Shown piece after piece: positions 1 through 10,759 of a stretch of 64,000 nucleotides of DNA. The notes under the pieces were generated by a model, which did not search any database, was not told where the DNA came from, and saw only the letters and a program-made list of their open reading frames with translations. The stretch is from positions 48,559,627 to 48,623,626 of the forward strand of contig CM072803.1 in NCBI GenBank assembly GCA_037013495.1. The letters run 5' to 3'. The stretch's first letter is position 1, and each line of letters starts with the position of its first letter. Position numbers and translations under genes: made by a program. Origin of the DNA: Hippophae tibetana (Eukaryota; Streptophyta; Magnoliopsida; Rosales; Elaeagnaceae).

Positions 1-548
1 AGAAAATGATTATGTTTTATTTCTCCCTTATTTATTTTTCTCCATGATCTATGATTATTTTTTTACCTTTGTAAGTCTTAATACCCAGCACTCGCAAATT
101 CATGCAAATTTTTTTACCTCCCTTCCAATTGAAAATGTGATGGGAAATGGTTGTTTTAGACATCATTTGTAAACTTTTTGTTACATAGCTAGCAAAAATT
201 GCAATTATGGACGAGGATAATATTTTCCATCATATTTCTCAACTTTTTACTCTTAGAATGGGTTTGGAACCAACATTCTTAGGTAGAAAAGGGATAACCA
301 AAGTCAAATTAATTTCGATGCCATCCAGCAAAACCAGAATAACTTATAAATAAGTTAAAAATATTAATCTAAAAAAGCTCTTGAAAATGAGAATTGTTTA
401 TTTGTTATTTAGAATAATGAACAAAATTTGAAATTTTAATAGTTTTGCATCTTAAGACATAGTAAATTTCAATTAAATATATCATAAATAAAAGGAAATA
501 AAACGTGTAGTATTTATTCCGCCAACTTTCTTTTTTAAAATAGACATG
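1..548 (+). repeat. Representative satellite monomer
   Basis: Reference copy for the family. Landmarks in order: AGAAAATGATTATG at the chosen start, a T-rich stretch with CCATGATCTATG, CCCAGCACTCGC near position 84, CCTCCCTTCCAATTG near 118, the six-base palindrome GCTAGC near 188, ATGGACGAGGATAA near 207, GGAACCAACATTC near 267, CCATCCAGCAAAACC near 320, a 15-bp A/T palindrome (AAAATTT-G-AAATTTT) near 424, and GTGTAGTATTTATTCCGCC near 505. The length of 548 bp is close to three plant nucleosome repeats (about 183 bp each); that link is inference. No internal sub-repeat could be convincingly seen. Confidence 0.9.
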
Positions 549-2192
549 AGAAAATGATTATGTTTTATTTCTCCCTTATTTATTTTTCTCCATGATCTAT
601 GATTATTTTTTTACCTTTGTAAGTCTTAATACCCAGCACTCGCAAATTCATGCAAATTTTTTTACCTCCCTTCCAATTGAAAATGTGATGGGAAATGGTT
701 GTTTTAGACATCATTTGTAAACTTTTTGTTACATAGCTAGCAAAAATTGCAATTATGGACGAGGATAATATTTTCCATCATATTTCTCAACTTTTTACTC
801 TTAGAATGGGTTTGGAACCAACATTCTTAGGTAGAAAAGGGATAACCAAAGTCAAATTAATTTCGATGCCATCCAGCAAAACCAGAATAACTTATAAATA
901 AGTTAAAAATATTAATCTCAAAAAGCTCTTGAAAATGAGAATTGTTTATTTGTTATTTAGAATAATGAACAAAATTTGAAATTTTAATAGTTTTGCATCT
1001 TAAGACATAGTAAATTTCAATTAAATATATCATAAATAAAAGGAAATAAAACGTGTAGTATTTATTCCGCCAACTTTCTTTTTTAAAATAGACATGAGAA
1101 AATGATTATGTTTTATTTCTCCCTTATTTATTTTTCTCCATGATCTATGATTATTTTTTTACCTTTGTAAGTCTTAATACCCAGCACTCGCAAATTCATG
1201 CAAATTTTTTTACCTCCCTTCCAATTGAAAATGTGATGGGAAATGGTTGTTTTAGACATCATTTGTAAACTTTTTGTTACATAGCTAGCAAAATATGCAA
1301 TTATGGACGAGGATAATATTTTCCATCATATTTCTCAACTTTTTACTCTTAGAATGGGTTTGGAACCAACATTCTTAGGTAGAAAAGGGATAACCAAAGT
1401 CAAATTAATTTCGATGCCATCCAGCAAAACCAGAATAACTTATAAATAAGTTAAAAATATTAATCTAAAAAAGCTCTTGAAAATGAGAATTGTTTATTTG
1501 TTATTTAGAATAATGAACAAAATTTGAAATTTTAATAGTTTTGCATCTTAAGACATAGTAAATTTCAATTAAATATATCATAAATAAAAGGAAATAAAAC
1601 GTGTAGTATTTATTCCGCCAACTTTCTTTTTTAAAATAGACATGAGAAAATGATTATGTTTTATTTCTCCCTTATTTATTTTTCTCCATGATCTATGATT
1701 ATTTTTTTACCTTTGTAAGTCTTAATACCCAGCACTCGCAAATTCATGCAAATTTTTTTACCTCCCTTCCAATTGAAAATGTGATGGGAAATGGTTGTTT
1801 TAGACATCATTTGTAAACTTTTTGTTACATAGCTAGCAAAAATTGCAATTATGGACGAGGATAATATTTTCCATCATATTTCTCAACTTTTTACTCTTAG
1901 AATGGGTTTGGAACCAACATTCTTAGGTAGAAAAGGGATAACCAAAGTCAAATTAATTTCGATGCCATCCAGCAAAACCAGAATAACTTATAAATAAGTT
2001 AAAAATATTAATCTCAAAAAGCTCTTGAAAATGAGAATTGTTTATTTGTTATTTAGAATAATGAACAAAATTTGAAATTTTAATAGTTCTGCATCTTAAG
2101 ACATAGTAAATTTCAATTAAATATATCATAAATAAAAGGAAATTAAACGTGTAGTATTTATTCCGCCAACTTTCTTTTTTAAAATAGACATC
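1..2192 (+). repeat. Local dimer amplification at left edge (2 x 1096 bp)
   Basis: The first four monomers are nearly identical and share a private variant, CCATCCAGCAAAACC, where every other monomer seen reads CCAAC or CCGT-type. A second variant alternates: monomers 1 and 3 read TAATCTAAAAAAGC while 2 and 4 read TAATCTCAAAAAGC. The simplest reading is a recent tandem copy of a two-monomer unit (1-1096 and 1097-2192). The block may continue to the left of the window. Confidence 0.75.
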
Positions 2193-4384
2193 AGAAAATG
2201 ATTATGTTTTATTTCTCCGTTATTTATTTTTCCCCATGATCTATGATTATTTTTTTACCTTTGTAAGTCTTAATACCCAGCACTCGCAAATTCATGCAAA
2301 TTTTATTACCTCCCTTCCAATGGGAAATGTGATGGAAAATGGTTGTTTTAGACATCATTTGTAAACTTTTTGATACATAGCTAGCAAAAATGGCAATTAT
2401 GGACGAGGATAATATTTTCCATCATATTTCTCTACTTTTTACTCTTAGAATAGGTTTGGAACGAACATTCTTAGGGAGAAAAGGGATAACCAAAGTCAAA
2501 TTAATTACGATGTCATCCAACAAAACCAGAATAACTTATAAATAAGTTAAAAATATTAATGTCAAAAAGGAGTTGAAAATGAGAATTGTTTATTTGTTAT
2601 TTAGAATAATGAACAAAATTTGAAATTTTAATAGTTTTGCATCTTAAGACATAATAAATTTCAATTAAATATATCATAAATAAAAGGAAATAAAACGTGT
2701 AGTATTTATTCCGCCAACTTTCTTTTTTAAAATAGACATGAGAAAATGATTATGTTTTATTTCTCCCTTATTTATTTTTCTCCATGATCTATGATTATTT
2801 TTATACCTTTGTATGTCTTAATACCCAGCACTCGCAAATTCATGCAAATTTTATTACCTCCCTTCCAATTGAAAATGTGATGGGAAATGGTTGTTTTAGA
2901 CATCATTTGTAAACATTTTGTTACATAGCTAGCAAAAATTGCAATTATGGACGAGGATAATATTTTCCATCATATTTCTCTACTTTTTACTCTTAGAATG
3001 GGTTTGGAACCAACATTCTTAGGTAGGAAAGGGATAACCAAAGGCAAATTAATTGCGATGCCATCCAACAAAACCAGAATAACTTATAAATAAGTTAAAA
3101 ATATTAATGTCAAAAAGGAGTTGAAAATGAGAATTGTTTATTTGTTATTTAGAATAATGAACAAAATTTGAAATTTTAATAGTTTTGCATCTTAAGACAT
3201 AATAAATTTCAATTAAATATATCATAAATAAAAGGAAATAAAACGTGTAGTATTTATTCCGCCAACTTTCTTTTTTAAAATAGACATTAGAAAATGATTA
3301 TGTTTTATTTCTCCCTTATTTATTTTTCTCCATGATCTATGATTATTTTTATACCTTTGTATGTCTTAATACCCAGCACTCGCAAATTCATGCAAATTTT
3401 ATTACCTCCCTTCCAATTGAAAATGTGATGGGAAATGGTTGTTTTAGACATCATTTGTAAACTTTTTGTTACATAGTTAGCAAAAATTGCAATTATGGAC
3501 GAGGATAATATTTTCCATCATATTTCTCTACTTTTTACTCTTAGAATGGGTTTGGAACCAACATTCTTAGGTAGAAAAGGGATAACCAAAGTCAAATTAA
3601 TTGCGATGCCATCCAACAAAACCAGAATAACTTATAAATACGTTAAAAATATTAATCTCAAAAAGGAGTTGAAAATGAGAATTGTTTATTTGTTATTTAG
3701 AAAAATGAACAAAATTTGAAATTTTAATAGTTTTGCATCTTAAGACATAATAAATTTCAATTAAATATATCATAAATAAAAGGAAATAAAACGTGTAGTA
3801 TTTATTCCGCCAAATTTCTTTTTTAAAATAGACATTAGAAAATGATTATGTTTTATTTCTCCCTTATTTATTTTTCTCCATGATCTATGATTATTTTTTT
3901 ACCTTTGTAAGTCTTAATACCCAGCACTTGCAAATTCATGCAAATTTTATTACCTCCCTTCCAATTGAAAATGTGATGGGAAATGGTTGTTTTAGACATC
4001 ATTTGTAAACTTTTTGTTACATAGCTAGCAAAAATTGCAATTATGGACGAGGATAATATTTTCCATCATATTTCTCAACTTTTTACTCGTAGAATGGGTT
4101 TGGAACCAACATTCTTAGGTAGAAAAGGGATAACCAAAGTCAAATTAATTTCGATGCCATCCAACAAAACCAGAATAACATATAAATAAGTTAAAAATAT
4201 TAATCTCAAAAAGCTCTTGAAAATGAGAATTGTTTATTTGTTATTTAGAATAATGAACAAAATTTGAAATTTTAATAGTTTTGCATCTTAAGACATAGTA
4301 AATTTCAATTAAATATATCATAAATAAAAGGAAATAAAACGTGTAGTATTTATTCCGCCAACTTTCTTTTTTAAAATAGACATG

Positions 4385-6028
4385 AGAAAATGATTATGTT
4401 TTATTTCTCCCTTATTTATTTTTCTCCATGATCTATGATTATTTTTTTACCTTTGTAAGTCTTAATACCCAGCACTCGCAAATTCATGCAAATTTTATTA
4501 CCTCCCTTCCAATTGAAAATGTGATGGGAAATGGTTGTTTTAGACATCATTTGTAAACTTTTTGTTACATAGCTAGCAAAAATTGCAATTATGGACGAGG
4601 ATAATATTTTCCATCATATTTCTCAACTTTTTACTCTTAGAATGGGTTTGGAACCAACATTCTTAGGTAGAAAAGGGATAACCAAAGTCAAATTAATTGC
4701 GATGCCATCCAACAAAACCAGAATAACTTATAAATAAGTCAAAAATATTAATCTCAAAAAGCTCTTGAAAATGAAAATGGTTTATTTGTTATTTAGAATA
4801 ATGAACAAAATTTGAAATTTTAATAGTTTTGCATCTTAAGACATAGTAAATTTCAATTAAATATATCATAAATAAAAGCAAATAAAACGTGTAGTATTTA
4901 TTCCGCCAACTTTCTTTTTTCAAATAGACATGAGAAAATGATTATGTTTTATTTCTCCCTTATTTATTTTTCTCCATGATCTATGATTATTTTTTTACCT
5001 TTGTAAGTCTTAATACCCAGCACTCGCAAATTCATGCAAATTTTTTTACCTCCCTTCCAATTGAAAATGTGATGGGAAATGGTTGTTTTAGACATCATTT
5101 GTAAACTTTTTGTTACATAGCTAGCAAAAATTGCAATTATGGACGAGGATAATATTTTCCATCATATTTCTCAACTTTTTACTCTTAGAATGGGTTTGGA
5201 ACCAACATTCTTAGGTAGAAAAGGGATAACCAAAGTCAAATTAATTTCGATGCCATCCAACAAAACCAGAATAACTTATAAATAAGTTAAAAATATTAAT
5301 CTCAAAAAGCTCTTGAAAATGAGAATTGTTTATTTGTTATTTAGAATAATGAACAAAATTTGAAATTTTAATAGTTCTGCATCTTAAGATATAGTAAATT
5401 TCAATTAAATATATCATAAATAAAAGGAAATAAAACGTGTAGTATTTATTCCGCCAACTTTCTTTTTTAAAATAGACATGAGAAAATGATTATGTTTTAT
5501 TTCTCCCTTATTTATTTTTCTCCATGATCTATTATTATTTTTTTACCTTTGTAAGTCTTAATACCCAGCACTCGCAAATTCATGCAAATTTTATTACCTC
5601 CCTTCCAATTGAAAATGTGATGGGAAATGGTTGTTTTAGACATCATTTGTAAACTTTTTGTTACATAGCTAGCAAAAATTGCAATTATGGACGAGGATAA
5701 TATTTTCCATCATATTTCTCAACTTTTTACTCTTAGAATGGGTTTGGAACCAACATTCTTAGGTAGAAAAGGGATAACCAAAGTCAAATTAATTGCGATG
5801 CCATCCAACAAAACCAGAATAACTTATAAATAAGTCAAAAATATTAATCTCAAAAAGCTCTTGAAAATGAAAATGGTTTATTTGTTATTTAGAATAATGA
5901 ACAAAATTTGAAATTTTAATAGTTTTGCATCTTAAGACATAGTAAATTTCAATTAAATATATCATAAATAAAAGCAAATAAAACGTGTAGTATTTATTCC
6001 GCCAACTTTCTTTTTTCAAATAGACATG
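4385..6028 (+). repeat. X-Y-X monomer group
   Basis: Monomers 4385-4932 and 5481-6028 share an uncommon set of variants (GTCAAAAATATT, AAAATGAAAATGG, AAAAGCAAATAAA and TTTTTTCAAATAG), with a different monomer (TTCTGCATCTTAAGATATAG) between them. The same two monomer types stand next to each other again at 21196-22291 on the other side of the retrotransposon. This shows that the two arms are one array split by the insertion. Confidence 0.75.
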
Positions 6029-6786
6029 AGAAAATGATTATGTTTTATTTCTCCCTTATTTATTTTTCTCCATGATCTATGATTATTTTTTTACCTTTGT
6101 AAGTCTTAATACCAAGCACTCGCAAATTCATGCAAATTTTTTTACCTCCCTTCCAATTGAAAATGTGATGGGAAATGGTTGTTTTAGACATCATTTGTAA
6201 ACTTTTTGTTACATAGCTAGCAAAAATTGCAATTATGGACGAGGATAATATTTTCCATCATATTTCTCAACTTTTTACTCTTAGAATGGGTTTGGAACCA
6301 ACATTCTTGGGTAGAAAAGGGATAACCAAAGTCAAATTAATTGCGATGCCATCCAACAAAACCAGAATAACTTAAAAATAAGTTAAAAATATTAATCTCA
6401 AAAAGCTCTTGAAAATGAGAATGGTTTATTTGTTATTTAGAATAATGAACAAAATTTGAAATTTTAATAGTTTTGCATCTTGAGACATAGTAAATTTCAA
6501 TTAAATATATCATAAATAAAAGGAAATAAAACGTGTAGTATTTATTCCCCCAAATTTATTTTTTAAAATAGACATCAGAAAATGATTATGTTTTATTTCT
6601 CCCTTATTTATTTTTCCCCATGATCTATGATTATTTTTTTACCTTTGTAAGTCTTAATACCCAGCACTCGCAAATTCATGCAAATTTTATTACCTCCCTT
6701 CCAATGGAAAATGTGATGGAAAATGGTTGTTTTAGACATCATTTGTAAACTTTTTGATACATAGCTAGCAAAAATGGCAATTATGG

Positions 6787-6791
6787 ACGAG
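6787..6791. repeat. Target-site duplication, left copy (ACGAG)
   Basis: The satellite normally reads ATGGACGAGGATAA. Left of the element it stops after ATGGACGAG; right of it the satellite resumes with ACGAGGATAA at 20310. The 5-bp repeat ACGAG is the direct duplication expected for a Ty3/gypsy integrase. Removing the element and one copy restores the 548-bp phase exactly (6577 plus 548 maps to 20648). Confidence 0.97.
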
Positions 6792-7277
6792 TGATGAACG
6801 AAAACCGGCATCGCCGATTCCCGCAAATACTTTGGTTTTAATATTTATAAAACTCTCGCAAGTGCACGAATCATTTCGTAGAAAATGATAAGTATACTCC
6901 CAAGGTCGATCTAAGGAAGGAATGTATGTGGTTTTTAACTTATTATTCAACCTTTTAAAAACGAAATTAAATCCTAAACATCCTGTCACGATAGTTTGGT
7001 TTTTGTGTTCCTAATCTAATAACATAAAATAAAACATATATACAGATTAATTAAATATAATCTAAAATCATAAAAATAAACATAGATACAAATTCAAATA
7101 ATTATCTAGAAATAAACATATATACGGATTCAATAAATGTTCATGCAAATTTTTATCATTTATATTAGCGGAGTATTTATGGATATAATAACTAAATTAA
7201 TTATGCTTGCTCATATTAACTAGGTTATTAAAGATATAAATTGACATTTTATTGATTCTCTCTTTTTTATATAAATA

Positions 7278-7430
7278 CCACCTTTGGTGGGGTTAGATAT
7301 TCTTTGTTAACTAAACAAATCAATTAACACCTATGGGTGGGGTTGATAACTAATATGCTTAATTAAATTAATTTCTTTTTCTAAGAGATTGAAAATGAAC
7401 CATTTAAATGCCACCTTTGGTGGGGTTAGA
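7278..7430 (-). repeat. Triplicated CCACC hairpin motif in 3' LTR
   Basis: Three related short motifs lie at 7278-7297, 7327-7347 and 7411-7430. The first and third read CCACCTTTGGTGGGGTTAGA and contain a CCACC-TTT-GGTGG hairpin; the middle one is a variant, ACACCTATGGGTGGGGTTGAT, with a shorter stem. They lie downstream of the TATA box in element sense, so they should be in the transcribed R/U5 part. The function is unknown. Confidence 0.7.
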
Positions 7431-8194
7431 CAGTTTAAACTTTATTCAAGGTGTCCAAATTAAACCTAAGAATTTAATTATCCGAGTACTAACTTTCAAG
7501 TTTTAAAACCACTATTGAAAACATGTTGTCAATACATTTTCTCATAATAATTCTTATAAAAACTTTTGAAATAGAGTTTCACTCTAACTACCGGGCGATT
7601 GTACCAACAAATAAAAGAGCACTACTCTAAATTAGACCGGATAACTAAACCTTAAAATCTAATTTTCGGGTTTAAGTTTGTAATGAAAAATAATATATTT
7701 CTCTCTAACATTCTTAATATAAAATCTTGAATAAAAACAAAATCAATTCATTTTAAAGATTTTTACCTATTTAATATTTCGCAAGCATAACAACGTCGTT
7801 ATTACATCATTTTTACTAAACAGCTAGCATAGTTAAATTTAACCACAGACAAGTTGAATATAACATGTAAGAATAAAGCATAAAAATAACTGTAAAGAAA
7901 ATAAAATCCTTACAGAACTTCGACGCTATTCCCGTTGCTAGAAAACCTCCGAGCGGAATTTGCACTTCCATATATTGAATCAAAAATCTAAATTATTACA
8001 AAAACATTACAAGTTCCTCTCAAAAAGAGAAGAACACTAAACCTAAGAGAATTGAACTAAAAACTAAGAGAAAAACTAAGAAAAGCTTAGAAACTTAGAA
8101 AGAAACTAAGAGAAACTAAAAACTAAGAAATGAGAGAAAGAAAGAAGAGAGAAGTGAGTTTTTAAGGTGTGATTTGAAGTGAATGGAAGGGGGG

Positions 8195-8202
8195 TATTTA
8201 TA
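8195..8202 (-). promoter_or_regulatory. TATA box of 3' LTR
   Basis: On the minus strand the sequence reads CTATAAATACC, a good plant TATA box. It has the same surroundings as the copy in the 5' LTR. In this downstream LTR it could in principle drive read-out into the satellite to the left; there is no direct evidence of that. Confidence 0.75.
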
Positions 8203-8282
8203 GGTGAGGATGGAGAGAAAAAATGAGTAAAAAAAAATGTTAAAAAAATATTAAAAAATGTAAAAACGCGTATTGGACTTGC

Positions 8283-8331
8283 TGATGTCATCAATGACGT
8301 CAGCATGACGTCACAGGGGCGGCTGCACGTG
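8283..8331 (-). promoter_or_regulatory. as-1-like bZIP sites and G-box, 3' LTR
   Basis: Two perfect TGACGTCA palindromes (8295-8302 and 8306-8313), one near-match TGATGTCA (8283-8290) and a perfect G-box CACGTG (8326-8331) lie about 80-130 bp upstream of the TATA box in element sense. The three TGACG-type sites are spaced 12 and 11 bp, about one helical turn. TGACG motifs bind TGA-type bZIP factors, and the G-box binds bZIP or bHLH factors in plants; activity here is inferred. Confidence 0.7.
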
Positions 8332-8566
8332 AAAAATGGGGCGAAAACGCGTTGGGCGCGCGGATGGGCGGCTGCTGGGCGCTGCGCGCGCGCGCTGGGG
8401 CTGTCGCTGCGCGCAGCTCGGCGCGCGTGAACAGTGCCAGCGCGCTGCGTTGCACGCAGCTGGGCATGCCAGCGCGCGCGGGCGCGCGCGGGATGGGGCG
8501 CTGGGGCGCGCGCGGCTGGGCGCTGGGGCGCTGGGCTGCGCGCACGGCCGGGCTGCGACGCGCGAT
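8312..8566. other. GC- and CpG-rich tract in U3 of 3' LTR
   Basis: A stretch of about 250 bp made of GCGC, GGGCG and GCGCTGGG words sits in an otherwise AT-rich LTR and satellite. It lies upstream of the TATA box in element sense. It is built of short imperfect repeats and is about 30 bp longer here than in the other LTR, as expected for slippage or unequal pairing. In plants it would be a dense target for CG methylation. Open frames in all directions here are compositional and are not called as genes. Confidence 0.9.
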
Positions 8567-8862
8567 TTCCGTCCTTTTGACATTTTTGACCTTTTCGACC
8601 CATTTCGTCCGATTTTTCCATGTTTGTTGACCTTTTCTCACTTATTTATTGATATATTTGTAATGTATTGCTTCAAATATTCCTCTTTGAGTCTTTACAT
8701 TGCGTTTTTAAGCCAAAATACCTGAAAAACAATAAAAATACCCGTGATTCCGAAAAAGACAAATTTATATAAATATATGATAAAACATATAAATATATGT
8801 ATTTTTAATCAATTAAGGTACATAAAATCATGGTTATTTTAGTACTTTTTGAGCACTCATCA

Positions 8863-8905
8863 CAACCCCCAACCAGCTTCTTGCTAGTCTCTTAGCAAGA
8901 GAAGC
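8863..8905 (-). other. 3' polypurine tract with adjacent hairpin
   Basis: Directly next to the inner end of the 3' LTR the minus strand reads GCTGGTTGGGGGTTG, a G-rich purine-biased tract in the position of the plus-strand primer. Just before it in element sense is a hairpin (TCTTGCTA / TAGCAAGA arms, 6-nt loop). The position makes the PPT role likely; the exact ends of the primer cannot be fixed from sequence. Confidence 0.75.
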
Positions 8906-9738
8906 GATAAAAGCTAAAAATTAAACTATCCTAAATCACTTTCGTGGATTGAAACGGTTGCATTTAGCCTATGCAACAAGCCGTTAAACCCCTAGGTTGC
9001 CCTAGTGGACGAGTTTGAGTCTCGTGAGGGTTTTCAGTAATGATACCCACAAACATTGAACTAAATGTAAAGATAAAAACAATCAAATCAAAAATTAAAA
9101 TTACAACACAATCAAAAATTAATTTAAGAGTAAAAGAACACAACATATCACAAAAATATCTCATACTTTTTAATCTCCTTTAAGATCATAATTAAAATCT
9201 CAAGCATAAGTTATTTTAATCTCTTTAAACAATCATGATTTTATTACAATAATTAGTCGAAAATCATTTTCATATTTCATTTCAAAAATGTATCAATTTA
9301 ATTTTACCCAATTTCAGTGTCATGAATCAGTATTCGCTTCGACTCTATTCCTCACAAGTCAATACTCTCAAAGCACTGAATCCTATGGGTTCAAACACTC
9401 ATACTAATTTATATGCGAAAGAGTTGATGTATAGAAATGAACTAATATGTTCGCATATGTATAAAGAATAAAGACTCAAAGTGTTATTTTAACATTGATC
9501 TCATGAAAGGAATCGAATGTATAAATTATAAAGATATCATATACAAAAATTATTTTCATGCATAAATCAAACTCATTAAGAAAGAATTTCAAGATATATG
9601 CTTTAACAAATGAAGAAATTGCAATGACTTTTTAGGGAATTACTTCCTATATCTTTCTTTTGTAATTAGCCTTTACTCACAACTTTGTAGGCAATGTGGG
9701 TCATAGTATGTAGATGATACTATTTTTTTATCTCTCTA

Positions 9739-9769
<31 letters not shown>

Positions 9770-10399
9770 GTTTTTTTTTTTTTTAGAGAGTCAACCCATG
9801 TACAGATTGTACATTTTTTGGATTTTGGTGAGTGGTTAATTTTTTTGGCTTTTCTGTTTGATCTTGGTTTAGGTAACCCCAGATATGTCTTTTTGTTTTT
9901 GTAACAGTCATGCATAAATGAGATATAAGCATATACTATCAATTTCTACTCAAATCATTTAATCTAAGCAAAAATAATAATCAAAAATATATGATACTCT
10001 ATTAAGATGAGAAAAAAAAATTCATACATTCAATGCTAATACCTATAGAGATCATCTAAACTTTTTGAATAAATAAGAAATGTGTTTGGAGTAGAAAAAA
10101 TATATATTTCACTCTGAATAAAAGAAATTAGGCTCAAATTATATCTCACAAGGGTAGTCTCCACTAAAAAAAATTCATAAACACCAATTTTGGGTTTAAT
10201 ATAATTTCCACATTTTATCAAGAAATACTAGTTATGACAAAAACTAACTAATTATCAAAAATAATTACAAAATATTTCATGATATGTTTTCAAAAATTAA
10301 TCTAATAGTACCAAAGACTTTAACTATTTACTTAAATTTGATTTAAAGATATGATACATTTTTGTGATAATTTTTTTTTTATATATAGCATGGTAACTT
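8906..10399 (-). other. Non-coding 3' internal region of the element
   Basis: About 1.5 kb between the 3' polypurine tract and an internal polypurine-like motif. It is AT-rich, with no ORF over about 70 codons and no sign of an env-like gene or of an antisense ORF. A hairpin with arms AACGG-TTGCAT and ATGCAA-CCGTT (with a bulge) lies at 8953-8985. A long T-homopolymer region lies at about 9737-9784. Nothing else is recognised. Some Athila relatives carry an env-like gene in this interval; none is seen here. Confidence 0.8.
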
Positions 10400-10400
10400 T

Positions 10401-10441
10401 TCACCACCCCCAACCTAGAACTTACATTGTCCTCAATGTAA
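10401..10441 (-). other. Internal polypurine-like motif with hairpin
   Basis: The minus strand reads a perfect hairpin, TTACATTG-AGGA-CAATGTAA, followed by AGTTCTAGGTTGGGGGTGG. This repeats the layout at the 3' polypurine tract (hairpin, then GGTTGGGGGT). A motif of this kind is, to my memory, common between pol and the 3' end in plant Athila/Tat elements. Possible roles are a second plus-strand primer or an RNA signal; neither is shown. Confidence 0.55.
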
Positions 10442-10699
10442 CAACTGCAAATTAAAGATAAAGAGAAAAGAGGAGAAAGATTACCTATTTCTTGAGAATG
10501 TGTAAGTAGTAATGAAGAAATGCAGGTGCATCCATCATATTCATCATTAAAGTGTATACAGACAGATCGCTGTGAACTTCTAACATCTCAACAAATATTT
10601 TAGTTTTAACAATTTTAAAAATTATTCACATACAAGTAAACTAAAATAAACAATAAAATTAAGTAAATAAAACAAATAACAAAAAAATTACCTAACATG

Positions 10700-10750
10700 A
10701 TGGGTTGCCTCCCATCCAGCGCTTAGTTTAACGTCTTAGCAAGACGTATC
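10700..10750 (-). other. Post-stop motif and hairpin downstream of pol
   Basis: About 10 bp beyond the polyprotein stop in element sense. On the plus strand it reads TGGGTTGCCTCCCATCCAGC followed by a perfect hairpin ACGTCTT-AGC-AAGACGT (10731-10747). A related sequence lies at 16178-16234, just past the stop codon of the stand-alone gag ORF. It may be a structured 3' RNA signal or the scar of a recombination. Confidence 0.65.
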
Positions 10751-10759
10751 TTTTTGGTG

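Larger units (their letters stand above)
1..6791 (+). repeat. Left arm of 548-bp satellite array
   Basis: Head-to-tail tandem repeat with an exact 548-bp period: the phrase AGAAAATGATTATG recurs at 1, 549, 1097, 1645, 2193, 2741 and onward to 6577. Twelve full monomers are followed by the first 215 bp of a thirteenth that is interrupted by the retrotransposon. The sequence is very AT-rich and contains no convincing gene. Monomers differ by scattered substitutions; no indel is needed to keep phase in this arm. Short open frames of up to 74 codons appear in some monomers only and are closed in neighbours, so they are chance frames. Nothing shows whether the array is centromeric, subtelomeric or interstitial. 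Confidence 0.98.
6792..8862 (-). repeat. 3' LTR (left copy)
   Basis: About 2071 bp, beginning TGATGAACG and ending CACTCATCA on the plus strand, nearly identical to 18269-20309. Because the element is read on the minus strand, this copy is the 3' LTR. It holds the same promoter signals as the 5' copy: TATA at 8195-8202, three TGACGTCA-type sites at 8283-8313, G-box at 8326-8331 and the GC-rich tract at about 8312-8566. It is about 30 bp longer than the other LTR, the difference lying in that GC-rich tract. It contains no gene; open frames on both strands in the GC-rich part reflect scarcity of stop codons. Confidence 0.97.

Noticed and set aside
1-548. Internal sub-repeats of about 183 or 254 bp in the monomer (for example TTGAAAATG near 129 and 383)
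   Set aside because: Only short AT-rich words recur; no extended alignment between parts of the monomer is visible.
3495-3719. Short ORFs (60-74 codons) inside satellite monomers, also at 35589, 36685, 60305, 61948 and 62436
   Set aside because: They are the same monomer frame, open in only a few of about 92 copies and closed by ordinary variants in the others. No coding bias or start context is evident.
8106-8725. Overlapping Ala/Arg-rich ORFs on both strands in the LTR (and 19583-20172)
   Set aside because: They arise from the GC-rich tract, where stop codons are rare; several frames are open at once, and the two LTRs differ in length there.
8906-10399. env-like gene between pol and 3' LTR
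   Set aside because: No frame of useful length, no signal peptide or membrane segment pattern.
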